Of a DNA stretch of 19,491 nt, positions 7,914-15,263 are shown piece by piece. Where the stretch lies: the NCBI GenBank assembly GCA_041589295.1, contig JBFHVZ010000048.1, positions 1-19,491 of the forward strand. Direction: 5' to 3'. The notes beneath the pieces are model-generated. The model did no database searches, was not told the origin of the DNA, and saw only the letters and a program-made list of their open reading frames with translations. This stretch comes from Bermanella sp041589295 (GTDB lineage: Bacteria > Pseudomonadota > Gammaproteobacteria > Pseudomonadales > Oceanobacteraceae). Made by a program: the position numbers and the translations under genes. Numbering within the stretch: the stretch's first letter is position 1; each line of letters begins with the position of its first letter.

Positions 7914-9728
7914 ATGACCATGCCCCACATGTTAAATCGCTGGATGTTAAGTGTAGGACTGGCTACCAGCTTGTCCTTGGTCGGTTGCGGCACCGCTGAC
8001 GACGATAATCAAGCGGCCACCGAAACTGGCACATTGCAAATAGCCCTTACCGATGCCGAAGAAGACTTTCTCACCTATCGCATCGACATTAATAGCATCA
8101 ACCTTGTGCGCGAAGACGGCGTAGAAGTCAGTGTACTGCCCGCCACCACCGACGTGGACTTTGTGCAGTACCAAGAGTTATCTGAATTGTTTGCCTCACT
8201 GGCTGTGCCCAAAGGTGTGTACACCAGCGTGGAATTGGATCTGGATTATGCAGATGCGGATATCGTGATTCAAAACGACAGCGGCGAAGGCGTGAGCGCC
8301 ACCGCGGTCGATGATGAAGGCGCGCTGCTAAGCGAGTTCACCGTGTCGTTAACGCTTAACGACGATGAATACCTTGTGGTGTCAGCTGGCAAAATTGCCC
8401 ACGTCACTTTGGATCTAGACCTAGCGGCGTCCAACACTATTTTATCTACCGACCCAGCCGTGGTGCAGGTGGCTCCTTACATGTTGGCCACCGCCACGGT
8501 GGATACCGAGCGTGAACACCGCGTGCGCGCACTGTTGAATTCGGTGGATGCCGAAACCCTAACCTTTAACGTCGATATTCTGCCCATGCGTTTACGCCGT
8601 GGCGAATTTGGCAGTGTCGATATCAGCGTTAGCGATACCACAGCCTACGAGGTGGACGGTGTGGAATACACAGGTGCAGCGGGTTTAATTGCCTTGGCTG
8701 CAAAAGCCGAAGACACCCCAGTGGTGAGTTACGGCACACGCAGCGAAACCGGTTTTGCTGCCAGCCAAGTCTTTGCCGGCAGCAGCGTCGCTTGGGCTGA
8801 TAAAGATGTTTTGAAAGGCGTGATTACCGCGCGCGACGGCAATACCCTGACATTAAACGGTGCTGTGGTTGAACCCACAGAAGGTCGCGCCTTTTCCCGC
8901 CGCGACATCACCTTGACCCTTGCCGACACCACAGAGGTCACTGGATATCGCTTGGGCGATGCAGAGCTAGCCTCGTTATCGGTGGGCCAACGGGTATTGG
9001 TATTGGGTGAGGTAAACGAAGACGCCAGCGCATTTGATGCCACTGCAGGTTCAGTCCAAATGAAAGCCAACCGCATCACTGGCGAAGTGACCCAAGCATC
9101 CCCCTTGGTGATGGACTTGTTGAGCATTAATAAGCGCAACGCCAGCGTATTTGATATGAGCGGCACAGGTGTCGACGCTGCAAACGATGCCGACGTCAAC
9201 GCCTATGAAATTGACACTGCGACGTTAAATGTGAGCAACATTGTAGATGGTGACTGGTTAGTGGTGAGCGGTTACCCAACGGCGTTTGGTGCTGCACCAT
9301 ATGACTTCGATGCCACCAGCATTGTGCGTCCAGATTTATCCAGTGTGTCAGCGCGCTACGATGCACGCTTTGCCACCGCTGCTGAAACGCCAGCGGTGAG
9401 CATTGAAAACCAAACCTTATTGGTGGGTGAGGCATTCCGCGAGCGTTTGCACTTTAAAGGCATGCGCATTGAACTGAGCGAACAAATCCACATAGCGCAA
9501 ATTCAAGGCGTGGTGGAAGGGCGCTTTAGTTTACGTGAAGGCGAAGCGCGTCAACGCCGCCGTCATCACCGCCAAGTGGATATGTATGTGAATTACACTG
9601 ACTTTATAACGGCACTCAATGCTAAACTCGCCGACGGTCAGCAAGTCAGCCATTTGATTGCCAGTGGTACCGTGGATGCAGACAGTGGTGTACTGACGGC
9701 TAACCATATGACGATTACGCTTAAATAA
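7914..9728 (+). CDS. DUF4382 lipoprotein
   Basis: This is a 604-residue predicted lipoprotein. The lipobox LVGC places the lipidated Cys at residue 25. The start is ATG 7914 because GAGGAG at 7903-7908 lies 5 nt before it; an in-frame GTG at 7908 overlaps that site. Residues of about 35-190 match DUF4382 (PF14321): an opening GTLQIALTDA, then an I-D-I-N-S-I-N strand, and a conserved PKGVYTSVELDL motif. The rest repeats beta-rich segments resembling DUF5666 (for example GVITARDGNTLTLNG and GVVEGRFSLREG), suggesting a chain of small beta barrels. It is Asp/Glu rich, so it may bind metal or surface polymer. The function is unknown. It is monocistronic by context, with a hairpin directly after it. 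Confidence 0.85.
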   Translation: MTMPHMLNRWMLSVGLATSLSLVGCGTADDDNQAATETGTLQIALTDAEEDFLTYRIDINSINLVREDGVEVSVLPATTDVDFVQYQELSELFASLAVPKGVYTSVELDLDYADADIVIQNDSGEGVSATAVDDEGALLSEFTVSLTLNDDEYLVVSAGKIAHVTLDLDLAASNTILSTDPAVVQVAPYMLATATVDTEREHRVRALLNSVDAETLTFNVDILPMRLRRGEFGSVDISVSDTTAYEVDGVEYTGAAGLIALAAKAEDTPVVSYGTRSETGFAASQVFAGSSVAWADKDVLKGVITARDGNTLTLNGAVVEPTEGRAFSRRDITLTLADTTEVTGYRLGDAELASLSVGQRVLVLGEVNEDASAFDATAGSVQMKANRITGEVTQASPLVMDLLSINKRNASVFDMSGTGVDAANDADVNAYEIDTATLNVSNIVDGDWLVVSGYPTAFGAAPYDFDATSIVRPDLSSVSARYDARFATAAETPAVSIENQTLLVGEAFRERLHFKGMRIELSEQIHIAQIQGVVEGRFSLREGEARQRRRHHRQVDMYVNYTDFITALNAKLADGQQVSHLIASGTVDADSGVLTANHMTITLK

Positions 9729-9739
9729 TATTAAAAAGC

Positions 9740-9765
9740 AGGGCCTTAGTTTTTATTGAGGCCCT
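9740..9765. terminator. Hairpin terminator after the DUF4382 gene
   Basis: AGGGCCTTA (9740-9748) pairs with TGAGGCCCT (9757-9765), with one G-T wobble, around an 8-nt T-rich loop, 11 nt after the lipoprotein stop. The T-run tail lies on the minus-strand side, so on the plus strand it is a stem without a U-tail and may be only partly terminating. It separates the lipoprotein from the sigma operon. Confidence 0.6.
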
Positions 9766-9803
9766 AACAACCTCGCAAACACAAAATGAAAAACCCATAA
9801 GCC

Positions 9804-10334
9804 ATGCAAGACTTTGATCAATTTCTTGCTGGCGTAGAACGAAGGGCCTTTAAGATGGCTCAGATGGCCGTGCAAAACGAAGCAGATGCTTTGGACATTG
9901 TGCAGGATGCCATGATGAAACTGGCAAGCAGTTATGCCGATCGCCCTGCGGATGAGTGGAAGCCGTTGTTTTATCGTATCCTCGAAAACTGCATTTATGA
10001 TTTTCATCGCAAAGAAACGCGGCGTAAAAATTGGTTTAGTTGGTTAAAGCCAGCGAATGATGAAGATCAAGACGAAGCAGATATCGAAGAGATTATGGTC
10101 GACCATGACGAAGCTCCCCACGAAGTCATTGCCGTGGAGCAGCTGACACAAGCCTTGGTCGATGTGGTAGAAGCGCTACCGTTACAACAGCAGCAGTGTT
10201 TTTTACTGCGATCTTGGGAGGGCATGTCGGTGAAAGAAACCGCTGCCGCCATGAACATAACCGAAGGCAGTGTAAAAACGCACTTGTCTCGGGCCATGCA
10301 AAAAATTCAGCAGGTGATGAATGAAACAGCCTGA
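9804..10334 (+). CDS. ECF-type RNA polymerase sigma factor
   Basis: The protein has 176 residues and the two conserved sigma-70 domains of the extracytoplasmic-function group. Sigma region 2 spans about 5-78, with the core-binding DALDIVQDAMMKL at 28-40 and a promoter-melting stretch ending in RKETRRKNW. An acidic linker (about 88-108) joins it to region 4 (about 125-172), whose helix-turn-helix reads SVKETAAAMNITEGSVKTHL. It should direct RNA polymerase to a small regulon when released from its anti-sigma factor. The start ATG 9804 has a weak ribosome-binding site. Its end overlaps the anti-sigma gene by 14 nt, so the two are translationally coupled. I see no clear ECF-type promoter upstream to show self-regulation. 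Confidence 0.92.
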   Translation: MQDFDQFLAGVERRAFKMAQMAVQNEADALDIVQDAMMKLASSYADRPADEWKPLFYRILENCIYDFHRKETRRKNWFSWLKPANDEDQDEADIEEIMVDHDEAPHEVIAVEQLTQALVDVVEALPLQQQQCFLLRSWEGMSVKETAAAMNITEGSVKTHLSRAMQKIQQVMNETA

Positions 10335-10776
10335 CGATGTAGATCCAAATATCCAACGTATTAAGCGTAAGTTGGATCACGATACCGACCAGTTATCGGA
10401 TGATGTGTTAGCGCGCTTGCAGCAAGCTCGTCGCCAAGCCGTCGCGTTGGCGTCTAAAACGCAGCAGCAAAAAGCCGCCCGTAGTCGTTACGAAACGCGA
10501 ACACTTTGGGCCTTGGCGGCATCTACTGTATTGGCCGTGCCGCTACTTTGGTGGATGAAAGCATCCCACACTGAGCTAAGCGGCGACGACCTTGCGGTGG
10601 TTGTAGAATCAAATGCACAAACAACTGAACAAGCATCCGAACCGCTGGATGCCAGCGAAATCATGTTACAGTGGGCGCAAATGTCAGAAGAAGATTTGGC
10701 CATTGTCGATGATTTGGAATTTATTGCCTGGCTTAACGAACAACAGGCTGAGCAGTTGGATCAGCAAAGGTCTTAA
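10321..10776 (+). CDS. DUF3619-like membrane anti-sigma factor
   Basis: The protein has 151 residues. A cytoplasmic N-terminal part of about 60 residues, with the family-like pattern LDHDTDQLSDDVLARLQQAR (19-38), precedes one membrane helix (about 61-79, TLWALAASTVLAVPLLWWM) and a periplasmic acidic tail. The tail ends with DDLEFIAWLNEQQ, close to the DLEFYxWL motif of DUF3619-type proteins that sit beside ECF sigma genes. This membrane topology and the 14-nt overlap with the sigma gene support an anti-sigma role. It overlaps the next reading frame only by spacing: the next start is 5 nt after its stop. The anti-sigma assignment is inference from family and position. Confidence 0.78.
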   Translation: MKQPDDVDPNIQRIKRKLDHDTDQLSDDVLARLQQARRQAVALASKTQQQKAARSRYETRTLWALAASTVLAVPLLWWMKASHTELSGDDLAVVVESNAQTTEQASEPLDASEIMLQWAQMSEEDLAIVDDLEFIAWLNEQQAEQLDQQRS

Positions 10777-10780
10777 TGTC

Positions 10781-11098
10781 GTGCGCTATGTAACCCAAAC
10801 TGCCCGTCCCCTAGAGCTGAGTCAGCAAAGCGGCTGGGTTATTGGTTTAACCTTAAGCGCATCTGTGGCGCTAGGGGTACAAGATGCCATCGACGACGAA
10901 GCCTTTTTATTATTTTTGGCGGATACCGTGTTGGATGACGAAGGCAGTGAAGACGGTAGCAAGGCAGGGCATCAGACGCTGACAGACCCATTGCATATGA
11001 TTGAATTGCAAGACAATGGGCAAGACCATAAACAAGACGACACGCAAAACGCGCAACAACACTTAGAACAACACAACGAACAAAAGGAGGCAGGGTAA
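10781..11098 (+). CDS. Acidic 105-residue protein of the sigma operon
   Basis: I do not recognise a named family. The start is GTG 10781, 10 nt after AAAGG, because the longer reading frame would run through the anti-sigma gene and has no ribosome-binding site. The ATG at 10776, which overlaps the anti-sigma stop, is in another frame and gives only five codons. The protein has a short moderately hydrophobic segment (about 18-34), then an acidic core with FLLFLADTVLDDEG and TDPLHMIELQDNG, and a Gln/His/Asp-rich disordered tail. Its position between an anti-sigma and a DUF3106 gene suggests a small regulatory partner of that system. It ends with TAATG, sharing one base with the next start. Confidence 0.6.
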   Translation: MRYVTQTARPLELSQQSGWVIGLTLSASVALGVQDAIDDEAFLLFLADTVLDDEGSEDGSKAGHQTLTDPLHMIELQDNGQDHKQDDTQNAQQHLEQHNEQKEAG

Positions 11099-11685
11099 TG
11101 TTAAAGCACATACTTCGATTATTCTGCCTGAGCATGACCGCGTTGATTTGGCCTATGGAGGCCCTCGCGTCCGAGTTTTCTCAGTTGGATACTCAAGTAC
11201 AAAGCGTACTAAAACCGTTTGAAAATCGCTGGCAAGAGCTACCCGCGCAGAAACAGCAAAAACTTATTCAAGGTGCACAGCGCTGGATGCAATTAAACCC
11301 AGAACAACGCCAAGCGGTGCAGCAGCGTTATTCGGAGTTTTCTAAATTGCCACAGGCGCAACGTCAGCGCGCGTTGCAGCAAATGCAGACGTTTAGAAGC
11401 CTAAGCCCAGAACAGCGCACACAATTACGTCAGCGCTATCAGCAGTTTCAACAACTGCCAGCGGAGCGCCAACAACAATTGCGTGAACAGTTTATGAATC
11501 AACAAAATTCCCAGCAGGGCGCGCGGCCGGTGCAAGAGTCGGCCAACCCTGCACTGCGCAATTCAAACGGCCAGCAACAACCGCGTGCTCACTCTCAACC
11601 AACACAGCAACAGCAGCAACGTCCGCGCAATGTGCAGCGCCCTCAGCAAGGCCAACATCGCCGTGCGCCGGTTCGACGCCCATAG
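11098..11685 (+). CDS. DUF3106 exported Q/R-rich protein
   Basis: The protein has 195 residues, with a signal peptide (about 1-24, ending MEALA). It then has four to five degenerate repeats of about 18 residues of the form xLPxxxRQxLxQxxxxF (about 44-140), matching DUF3106 (PF11304). These are predicted helices. The C-terminal ~55 residues are low-complexity Gln/Pro/Arg. AAAGGAGG about 8 nt before the ATG is the best ribosome-binding site in the operon. The start overlaps the previous stop by one base. DUF3106 is often found next to ECF sigma/DUF3619 pairs in proteobacteria, where its role is not established. A periplasmic sensor or target of the sigma system is a reasonable guess. Confidence 0.85.
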   Translation: MLKHILRLFCLSMTALIWPMEALASEFSQLDTQVQSVLKPFENRWQELPAQKQQKLIQGAQRWMQLNPEQRQAVQQRYSEFSKLPQAQRQRALQQMQTFRSLSPEQRTQLRQRYQQFQQLPAERQQQLREQFMNQQNSQQGARPVQESANPALRNSNGQQQPRAHSQPTQQQQQRPRNVQRPQQGQHRRAPVRRP

Positions 11686-11717
11686 CGAGTTGTTAACGTA
11701 AAAGAAAATAAAAAAAA

Positions 11718-12803
11718 CTAAAAGCGCCAGCCAAGGCCCAAGCTATAAATGTCTTCGGCGGTGGCTGTGCCCGCTGTGTGCTGGCGGCTCACACGTAACC
11801 AACCTTGCGACCAATAAACACTGGTGCCTAAGCTCCACTGGCTGGCAGGGTTGGCATCGGCTTGGGATTGCTCTTCACTGCTTTCGCTAAACTGCGATGT
11901 GCGTTCGGGTGTGGTGTGTCGCATGCCCACTTGTTGAAAGGCATCAACTTCTCCAGATAAAGTGCGCATGTGCGACCAGCCAACACTTGGGTGAATCAAT
12001 ACATCCCCCATATAAATATCGTAACCCGCTTGCACACCGAGGCTGCCCACATAACCTTTACTGGTTTGATTTACTTCGGTGTTGCTTAACGCACGGTTTT
12101 CCAACGTACCTTCGGCGAAGGCAAACTCAAATTGGTTGTCACTGCGTTGATAGTCTAAATAGCCATGCATCGACAACACCCAAGCCTCCACATATCGACT
12201 GGTGCCTGCACCCAAACTTAAGGTATGCGTGGTTAAAAAATCTTCCAGTCGATAGGCTTTGTTCGGGCTGCGAAACAGCACGGTGCGATCATCTTGAGCG
12301 ACCGCGTAACCCAAGCTCAACCAATGGTTTTGAATATAGCGCACGCCGTATAGGTTGTGACTGACCACATTATGGTCGGCTTCTAACCTTGCGTAACGCT
12401 CGCGACTACCCGGCGGTAATGGCAATTCATTGCTGACTTCGCCAAAGGCTTGATAGCGGCTGATGCCCAACGTCCAGTTTGGCAAAATGCTGAATTCATA
12501 ATTAAACGTGTGGGAAACTGGGCGGAACGTCAGAGTAAGATCATCCACCAAATAGGTTTCTTGATAGAGGCCGCGATCGTAACTGACTTGGTGGCTGTAA
12601 CTTGGGTGGTTTAAAGCCGAGTCAATGGCCTGTAGCTCGTCAGCATAGCTGGTGTCGCTAACACCTAAGCCCGCTGCAAACCCCATAGCTTGCGCACCAC
12701 ACATGGCGAAACTTGCTAAACGGATTACGCCGACGTTTACACCGATGCGCCTATAAGCACGCAGACGCAAACGCGTCGAGGTATTGGAAAATTGCTTTGC
12801 CAT
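11718..12803 (-). CDS. Outer-membrane beta-barrel protein of unknown function
   Basis: The protein has 361 residues. An Arg-rich N-terminus and a hydrophobic segment (about 22-46) suggest a signal peptide. The remainder alternates polar and hydrophobic residues in strand-like runs. The C-terminus YSLGLGWRF ends in Phe with aromatic spacing, the signal recognised by the BAM complex. This makes a barrel of perhaps 10-12 strands likely. I cannot assign it to a named family. The ATG at 12803 lacks a clear ribosome-binding site. Its 5' end lies 80 nt from the likely start of the divergent potassium-channel gene, so the two share a promoter region. On the minus strand, a T-rich stretch at 11701-11720 follows its stop. 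Confidence 0.75.
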   Translation of the reverse strand: MAKQFSNTSTRLRLRAYRRIGVNVGVIRLASFAMCGAQAMGFAAGLGVSDTSYADELQAIDSALNHPSYSHQVSYDRGLYQETYLVDDLTLTFRPVSHTFNYEFSILPNWTLGISRYQAFGEVSNELPLPPGSRERYARLEADHNVVSHNLYGVRYIQNHWLSLGYAVAQDDRTVLFRSPNKAYRLEDFLTTHTLSLGAGTSRYVEAWVLSMHGYLDYQRSDNQFEFAFAEGTLENRALSNTEVNQTSKGYVGSLGVQAGYDIYMGDVLIHPSVGWSHMRTLSGEVDAFQQVGMRHTTPERTSQFSESSEEQSQADANPASQWSLGTSVYWSQGWLRVSRQHTAGTATAEDIYSLGLGWRF

Positions 12804-12882
12804 GGGGCGGGCTCGTACTGCTCGAAACGGTAAAGTTCTGCTATGTTACCAACCTTTGATTAAAAAAGTGATTGCCAACCCC

Positions 12883-14004
12883 ATGAAGCTTCAACGCTTT
12901 CTGCCGGTCAAACAAAAACAAACCACAGCTGTTTTTTACAGTGATCGCGCAATACGTCGGCGCGTAATGCGCATTGCGTTCACACTGTTTATCTTAGTGC
13001 TGGCTCATTCGGGTGCCATGGTCTGGCTAGAAGGCATGACGTTCTGGCAGGGATTTTGGTTGACGCTCACCACATTAACCACAGTGGGTTATGGTGATTT
13101 GTCGGCCAAAACCATGGCGGGACAAATGGCCACGGTGGCCATGATGTACTTGTCAGCCATCACCTTGCTGACGTTTTTAATTCGCGACTATGTGGACTAT
13201 CGCATTGCGCGCGGCCATCGTATTCGTAACGGGCATTGGAACTGGAATATGGAACAACACATTCTCATCATCAACTCACCCAAGTACAACCGCGAACAGT
13301 TTTTCACCCGTCTCGCCAATCAGATCCGCATGGATCAAGACTACCAAACCACGCCGATTTTATTGCTGAACCCAGACTTTAGCGAAGGCTTGCCCGAATC
13401 ACTCCGCGCCTTAGGGGTTGTACATAACTCAGGTCGCGGCAGTGTGGATGAAGATTTGCGAAGAACAAACTACGAAGGGGCAAAACACATTTTGGTATTG
13501 GCCAGTGACGAGTACAACACCGACAGTGACAGCTTAAGCTTCGACATTGTTTATCGGCTGCATGAACAACATTTAACCCATAAGGTGTTGGTGGAATGTG
13601 TGGATGATAACAACCGCAAGCGCTTTACCAATTTGGGTGTGAAATCTATTTTGCGACCCACCCGTTCTTACCCAGAAATTTTAGTGCGCGCCATGGACGC
13701 GCCGGGTAGCGAAGTGGTGATCGAAGACATGTTCACGCGTCGCGACGATCACCCCGAGCGTTACAGTATTTGGCTAGAAGGCGAACGCTGGGCAGATGTG
13801 GTGACGGCCATGGTACAAGCAGGCGTGGGCACGCCCATGGCATACATTACAAAAGAAGGCGATGTGAAGGTGCATCCTAACGGCAACGAAGCCGTGCATG
13901 CGCAATCCATGATAATGTTGGTTAAAAGTGAAAATGTGCCCGCGCAGGAAGAAGTGGACGAAGCCTTTCAGCGTTATTTTTCGCCCGCGCTAGCCGACAA
14001 ATAA
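12883..14004 (+). CDS. Two-TM potassium channel protein with RCK-like cytoplasmic domain
   Basis: The protein has 373 residues from ATG 12883. An upstream in-frame ATG at 12784 would overlap the divergent gene and add a non-conserved tail. It has a first membrane helix (about 29-48), a pore loop with the potassium selectivity filter TTVGYGD (66-72), and a second helix (80-101), as in the Ion_trans_2 family (PF07885). The cytoplasmic part (about 126-373) resembles a TrkA-N/RCK module, with HILVLASDEYNTDSDS and VLVECVDDNNRKRF. The usual Gly-rich nucleotide loop at the first strand is replaced by ILIINSPKYN, so NAD(H) binding may be altered. It ends 1 nt from the stop of convergent cheX. No ribosome-binding site is obvious. 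Confidence 0.88.
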   Translation: MKLQRFLPVKQKQTTAVFYSDRAIRRRVMRIAFTLFILVLAHSGAMVWLEGMTFWQGFWLTLTTLTTVGYGDLSAKTMAGQMATVAMMYLSAITLLTFLIRDYVDYRIARGHRIRNGHWNWNMEQHILIINSPKYNREQFFTRLANQIRMDQDYQTTPILLLNPDFSEGLPESLRALGVVHNSGRGSVDEDLRRTNYEGAKHILVLASDEYNTDSDSLSFDIVYRLHEQHLTHKVLVECVDDNNRKRFTNLGVKSILRPTRSYPEILVRAMDAPGSEVVIEDMFTRRDDHPERYSIWLEGERWADVVTAMVQAGVGTPMAYITKEGDVKVHPNGNEAVHAQSMIMLVKSENVPAQEEVDEAFQRYFSPALADK

Positions 14005-14005
14005 A

Positions 14006-14497
14006 CTACTCGCGTAATTGTGCCCGTTGACGGGTGTCTTTCATGCTGGCTTCAATACTGAACGCCCCTTCGTCGGTATTGAAGTCAATGGCGATGACTT
14101 TGCAATTTTCTAAGTGAGGTGGTTTGTAGTCGTTACCTTTTTCAAACGTAGGCTGTGAAAGGTCAAAGTTAAAACCAGACTGCCATAGCACTTTCTTCGC
14201 GCCACCAGTGACCATGTTGGTGATCTCACCGGCGAGGTCTATCACGTCGTTATCCAACTCTTCGACTTCTTCCCCCAGCATTTTTGACGCTATGTGTTTC
14301 ATGGCCGGTTCAGAAAACGAAATCGCCAGCGTGCACTCCACATCCTCACCCTTCATGTGAATAAAACCAGTGACGTCCCCACTGCAGGCATCGCCTTCTT
14401 TAACTCTGGGTTTACCCGGACTGGCCTTAACCTCAGCCATGGTTTCCAAGACTTCCAACAGCGAGTTAATGAACGGGTTTACGTATTCGACTTTCAC
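14006..14497 (-). CDS. cheX: CheX-like CheY-phosphate phosphatase
   Basis: The protein has 163 residues and matches the CheX family, small alpha/beta proteins that dephosphorylate CheY-P. The catalytic helix carries the family pattern ExxN in LAGEITNMVTGGAKK: Glu91 and Asn94 are the predicted catalytic pair. The N-terminus MKVEYVNPFINS is the family's usual opening and fixes the start at GTG 14497, preceded by AGGGGG at optimal spacing. A nearby ATG (14499) is in a frame that stops at once. No chemotaxis genes are in the window, so this is an orphan that may serve a response regulator elsewhere. Its stop lies 1 nt from the channel stop, leaving no room for a separate terminator. Confidence 0.9.
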   Translation of the reverse strand: MKVEYVNPFINSLLEVLETMAEVKASPGKPRVKEGDACSGDVTGFIHMKGEDVECTLAISFSEPAMKHIASKMLGEEVEELDNDVIDLAGEITNMVTGGAKKVLWQSGFNFDLSQPTFEKGNDYKPPHLENCKVIAIDFNTDEGAFSIEASMKDTRQRAQLRE

Positions 14498-14590
14498 ATA
14501 GCCCCCTGAGTTAGAGACGTGTTACAGAGCACTTTTCATAAGACCTTTCGTAAGTTTAGTGCGTGCCGCCGTTAGCAGTAGAGTGGCCGG

Positions 14591-14616
14591 AAAATACTCT
14601 AAGCACCGGAGTTTTT
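14591..14616 (+). terminator. Weak hairpin with T-run
   Basis: AAAA-ACTC (14591-14599, one bulged T) can pair with GAGT-TTTT (14609-14616) around a 9-nt loop, followed by more A/T. It lies between cheX (leftward) and the small membrane protein (rightward), where no transcript is known to end. It could be chance. Confidence 0.25.
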
Positions 14617-14751
14617 AGATCATTTGGTAAGAGTGGTGCGGTAGCAAGCTAGGCGCAGCCCCTGAAAAGCGCGTAAGTACAGAGTAATAGCGGCCAAATA
14701 AGAATAAATTTCATTTGAAAGCCCATGGTCGAGTCGTTAACATGTCGCGCC

Positions 14752-15036
14752 ATGAAAACCCGTCTATACAAATACAACGGCCATCTGGCTGCGACCCTGA
14801 TTCTGGTGATGATCATCAGCGTCAGTTTGCAGTTAGTGCATGACGGCTTGTTGGACCATCACCATGACATCGACTGTCCGATGTTTGTGGTCGACAATGG
14901 TTCTGGGTTATCGGCTAGCCAAACTGGCTGCACGCCTAAACCTCAGACGGTTGAATCAACCTTCTTTTCTCCATCGGCGGTTTTGCTGCGCATCATCGAC
15001 AAGCAACCCGCGCGCGCCCCACCTGCTGTACTTTAA
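14752..15036 (+). CDS. Small His/Cys membrane-anchored protein, paralogue 1
   Basis: This is a 94-residue protein from ATG 14752 (an in-frame ATG at 14725 would add nine residues). It has a Lys/Arg N-terminus, one membrane or signal segment (about 11-29), then HDGLLDHHHDIDC (30-42), with a His cluster next to a Cys, a second Cys at 60, and the tail ARAPPAVL. Such His/Cys content suggests metal binding on the periplasmic side. The first 31 residues align without gaps to the small protein at 18809 with 12 identities, including LYK.NG. The layout loosely recalls small metal-associated families such as DUF2946, but this is not a firm match. It sits 227 bp before the AztD-like lipoprotein and TonB receptor genes. 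Confidence 0.6.
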   Translation: MKTRLYKYNGHLAATLILVMIISVSLQLVHDGLLDHHHDIDCPMFVVDNGSGLSASQTGCTPKPQTVESTFFSPSAVLLRIIDKQPARAPPAVL

Positions 15037-15135
15037 CTTCTTATAAATTACGTTTTTTAGTTCCATGCTGTTGCGTTGTCTGTGTGTCTTTGTTTATTCG
15101 CAGGCTTGTTTGACGTTGCTAATGTTGTGTGGCTT

Positions 15136-15176
15136 CTGCGTGTCGCCCACTGCGTGTCGCCCACTGCGTGTCGCCA
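15136..15176. repeat. Three tandem copies of a 14-bp unit
   Basis: The unit CTGCGTGTCGCCCA occurs perfectly at 15136-15149 and 15150-15163, and as a 13-bp copy at 15164-15176. A T-rich stretch with repeated TTTTAG follows at 15200-15239. The array lies in the 227-bp gap before the lipoprotein gene. Confidence 0.85.
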
Positions 15177-15263
15177 CATCATTCGCTTTTGCATGTTTGT
15201 TCTAGTTTTTAGTTTTAGCTTTGGTTTTAGTTTTATCTAAGCGTTAAGAGAGTAAGTACACCC

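Noticed and set aside
7725..7928. A 67-codon minus-strand frame in the leader of the lipoprotein gene
   Set aside because: It overlaps the lipoprotein start and the hairpin region, has no recognisable domain, and is probably a by-product of the structured leader.
10613..10780. The upstream part of the long frame that includes the 105-residue protein
   Set aside because: It lies entirely within the anti-sigma gene in another frame and lacks a ribosome-binding site; GTG 10781 is the likely start.
14498..14751. A Zur box upstream of the zinc-type island
   Set aside because: I looked for a palindrome like GTTATA-N-TATAAC before 14752, 15264 and 18809; only weak inverted repeats such as TTTCATTTGAAA (14709-14720) are present.
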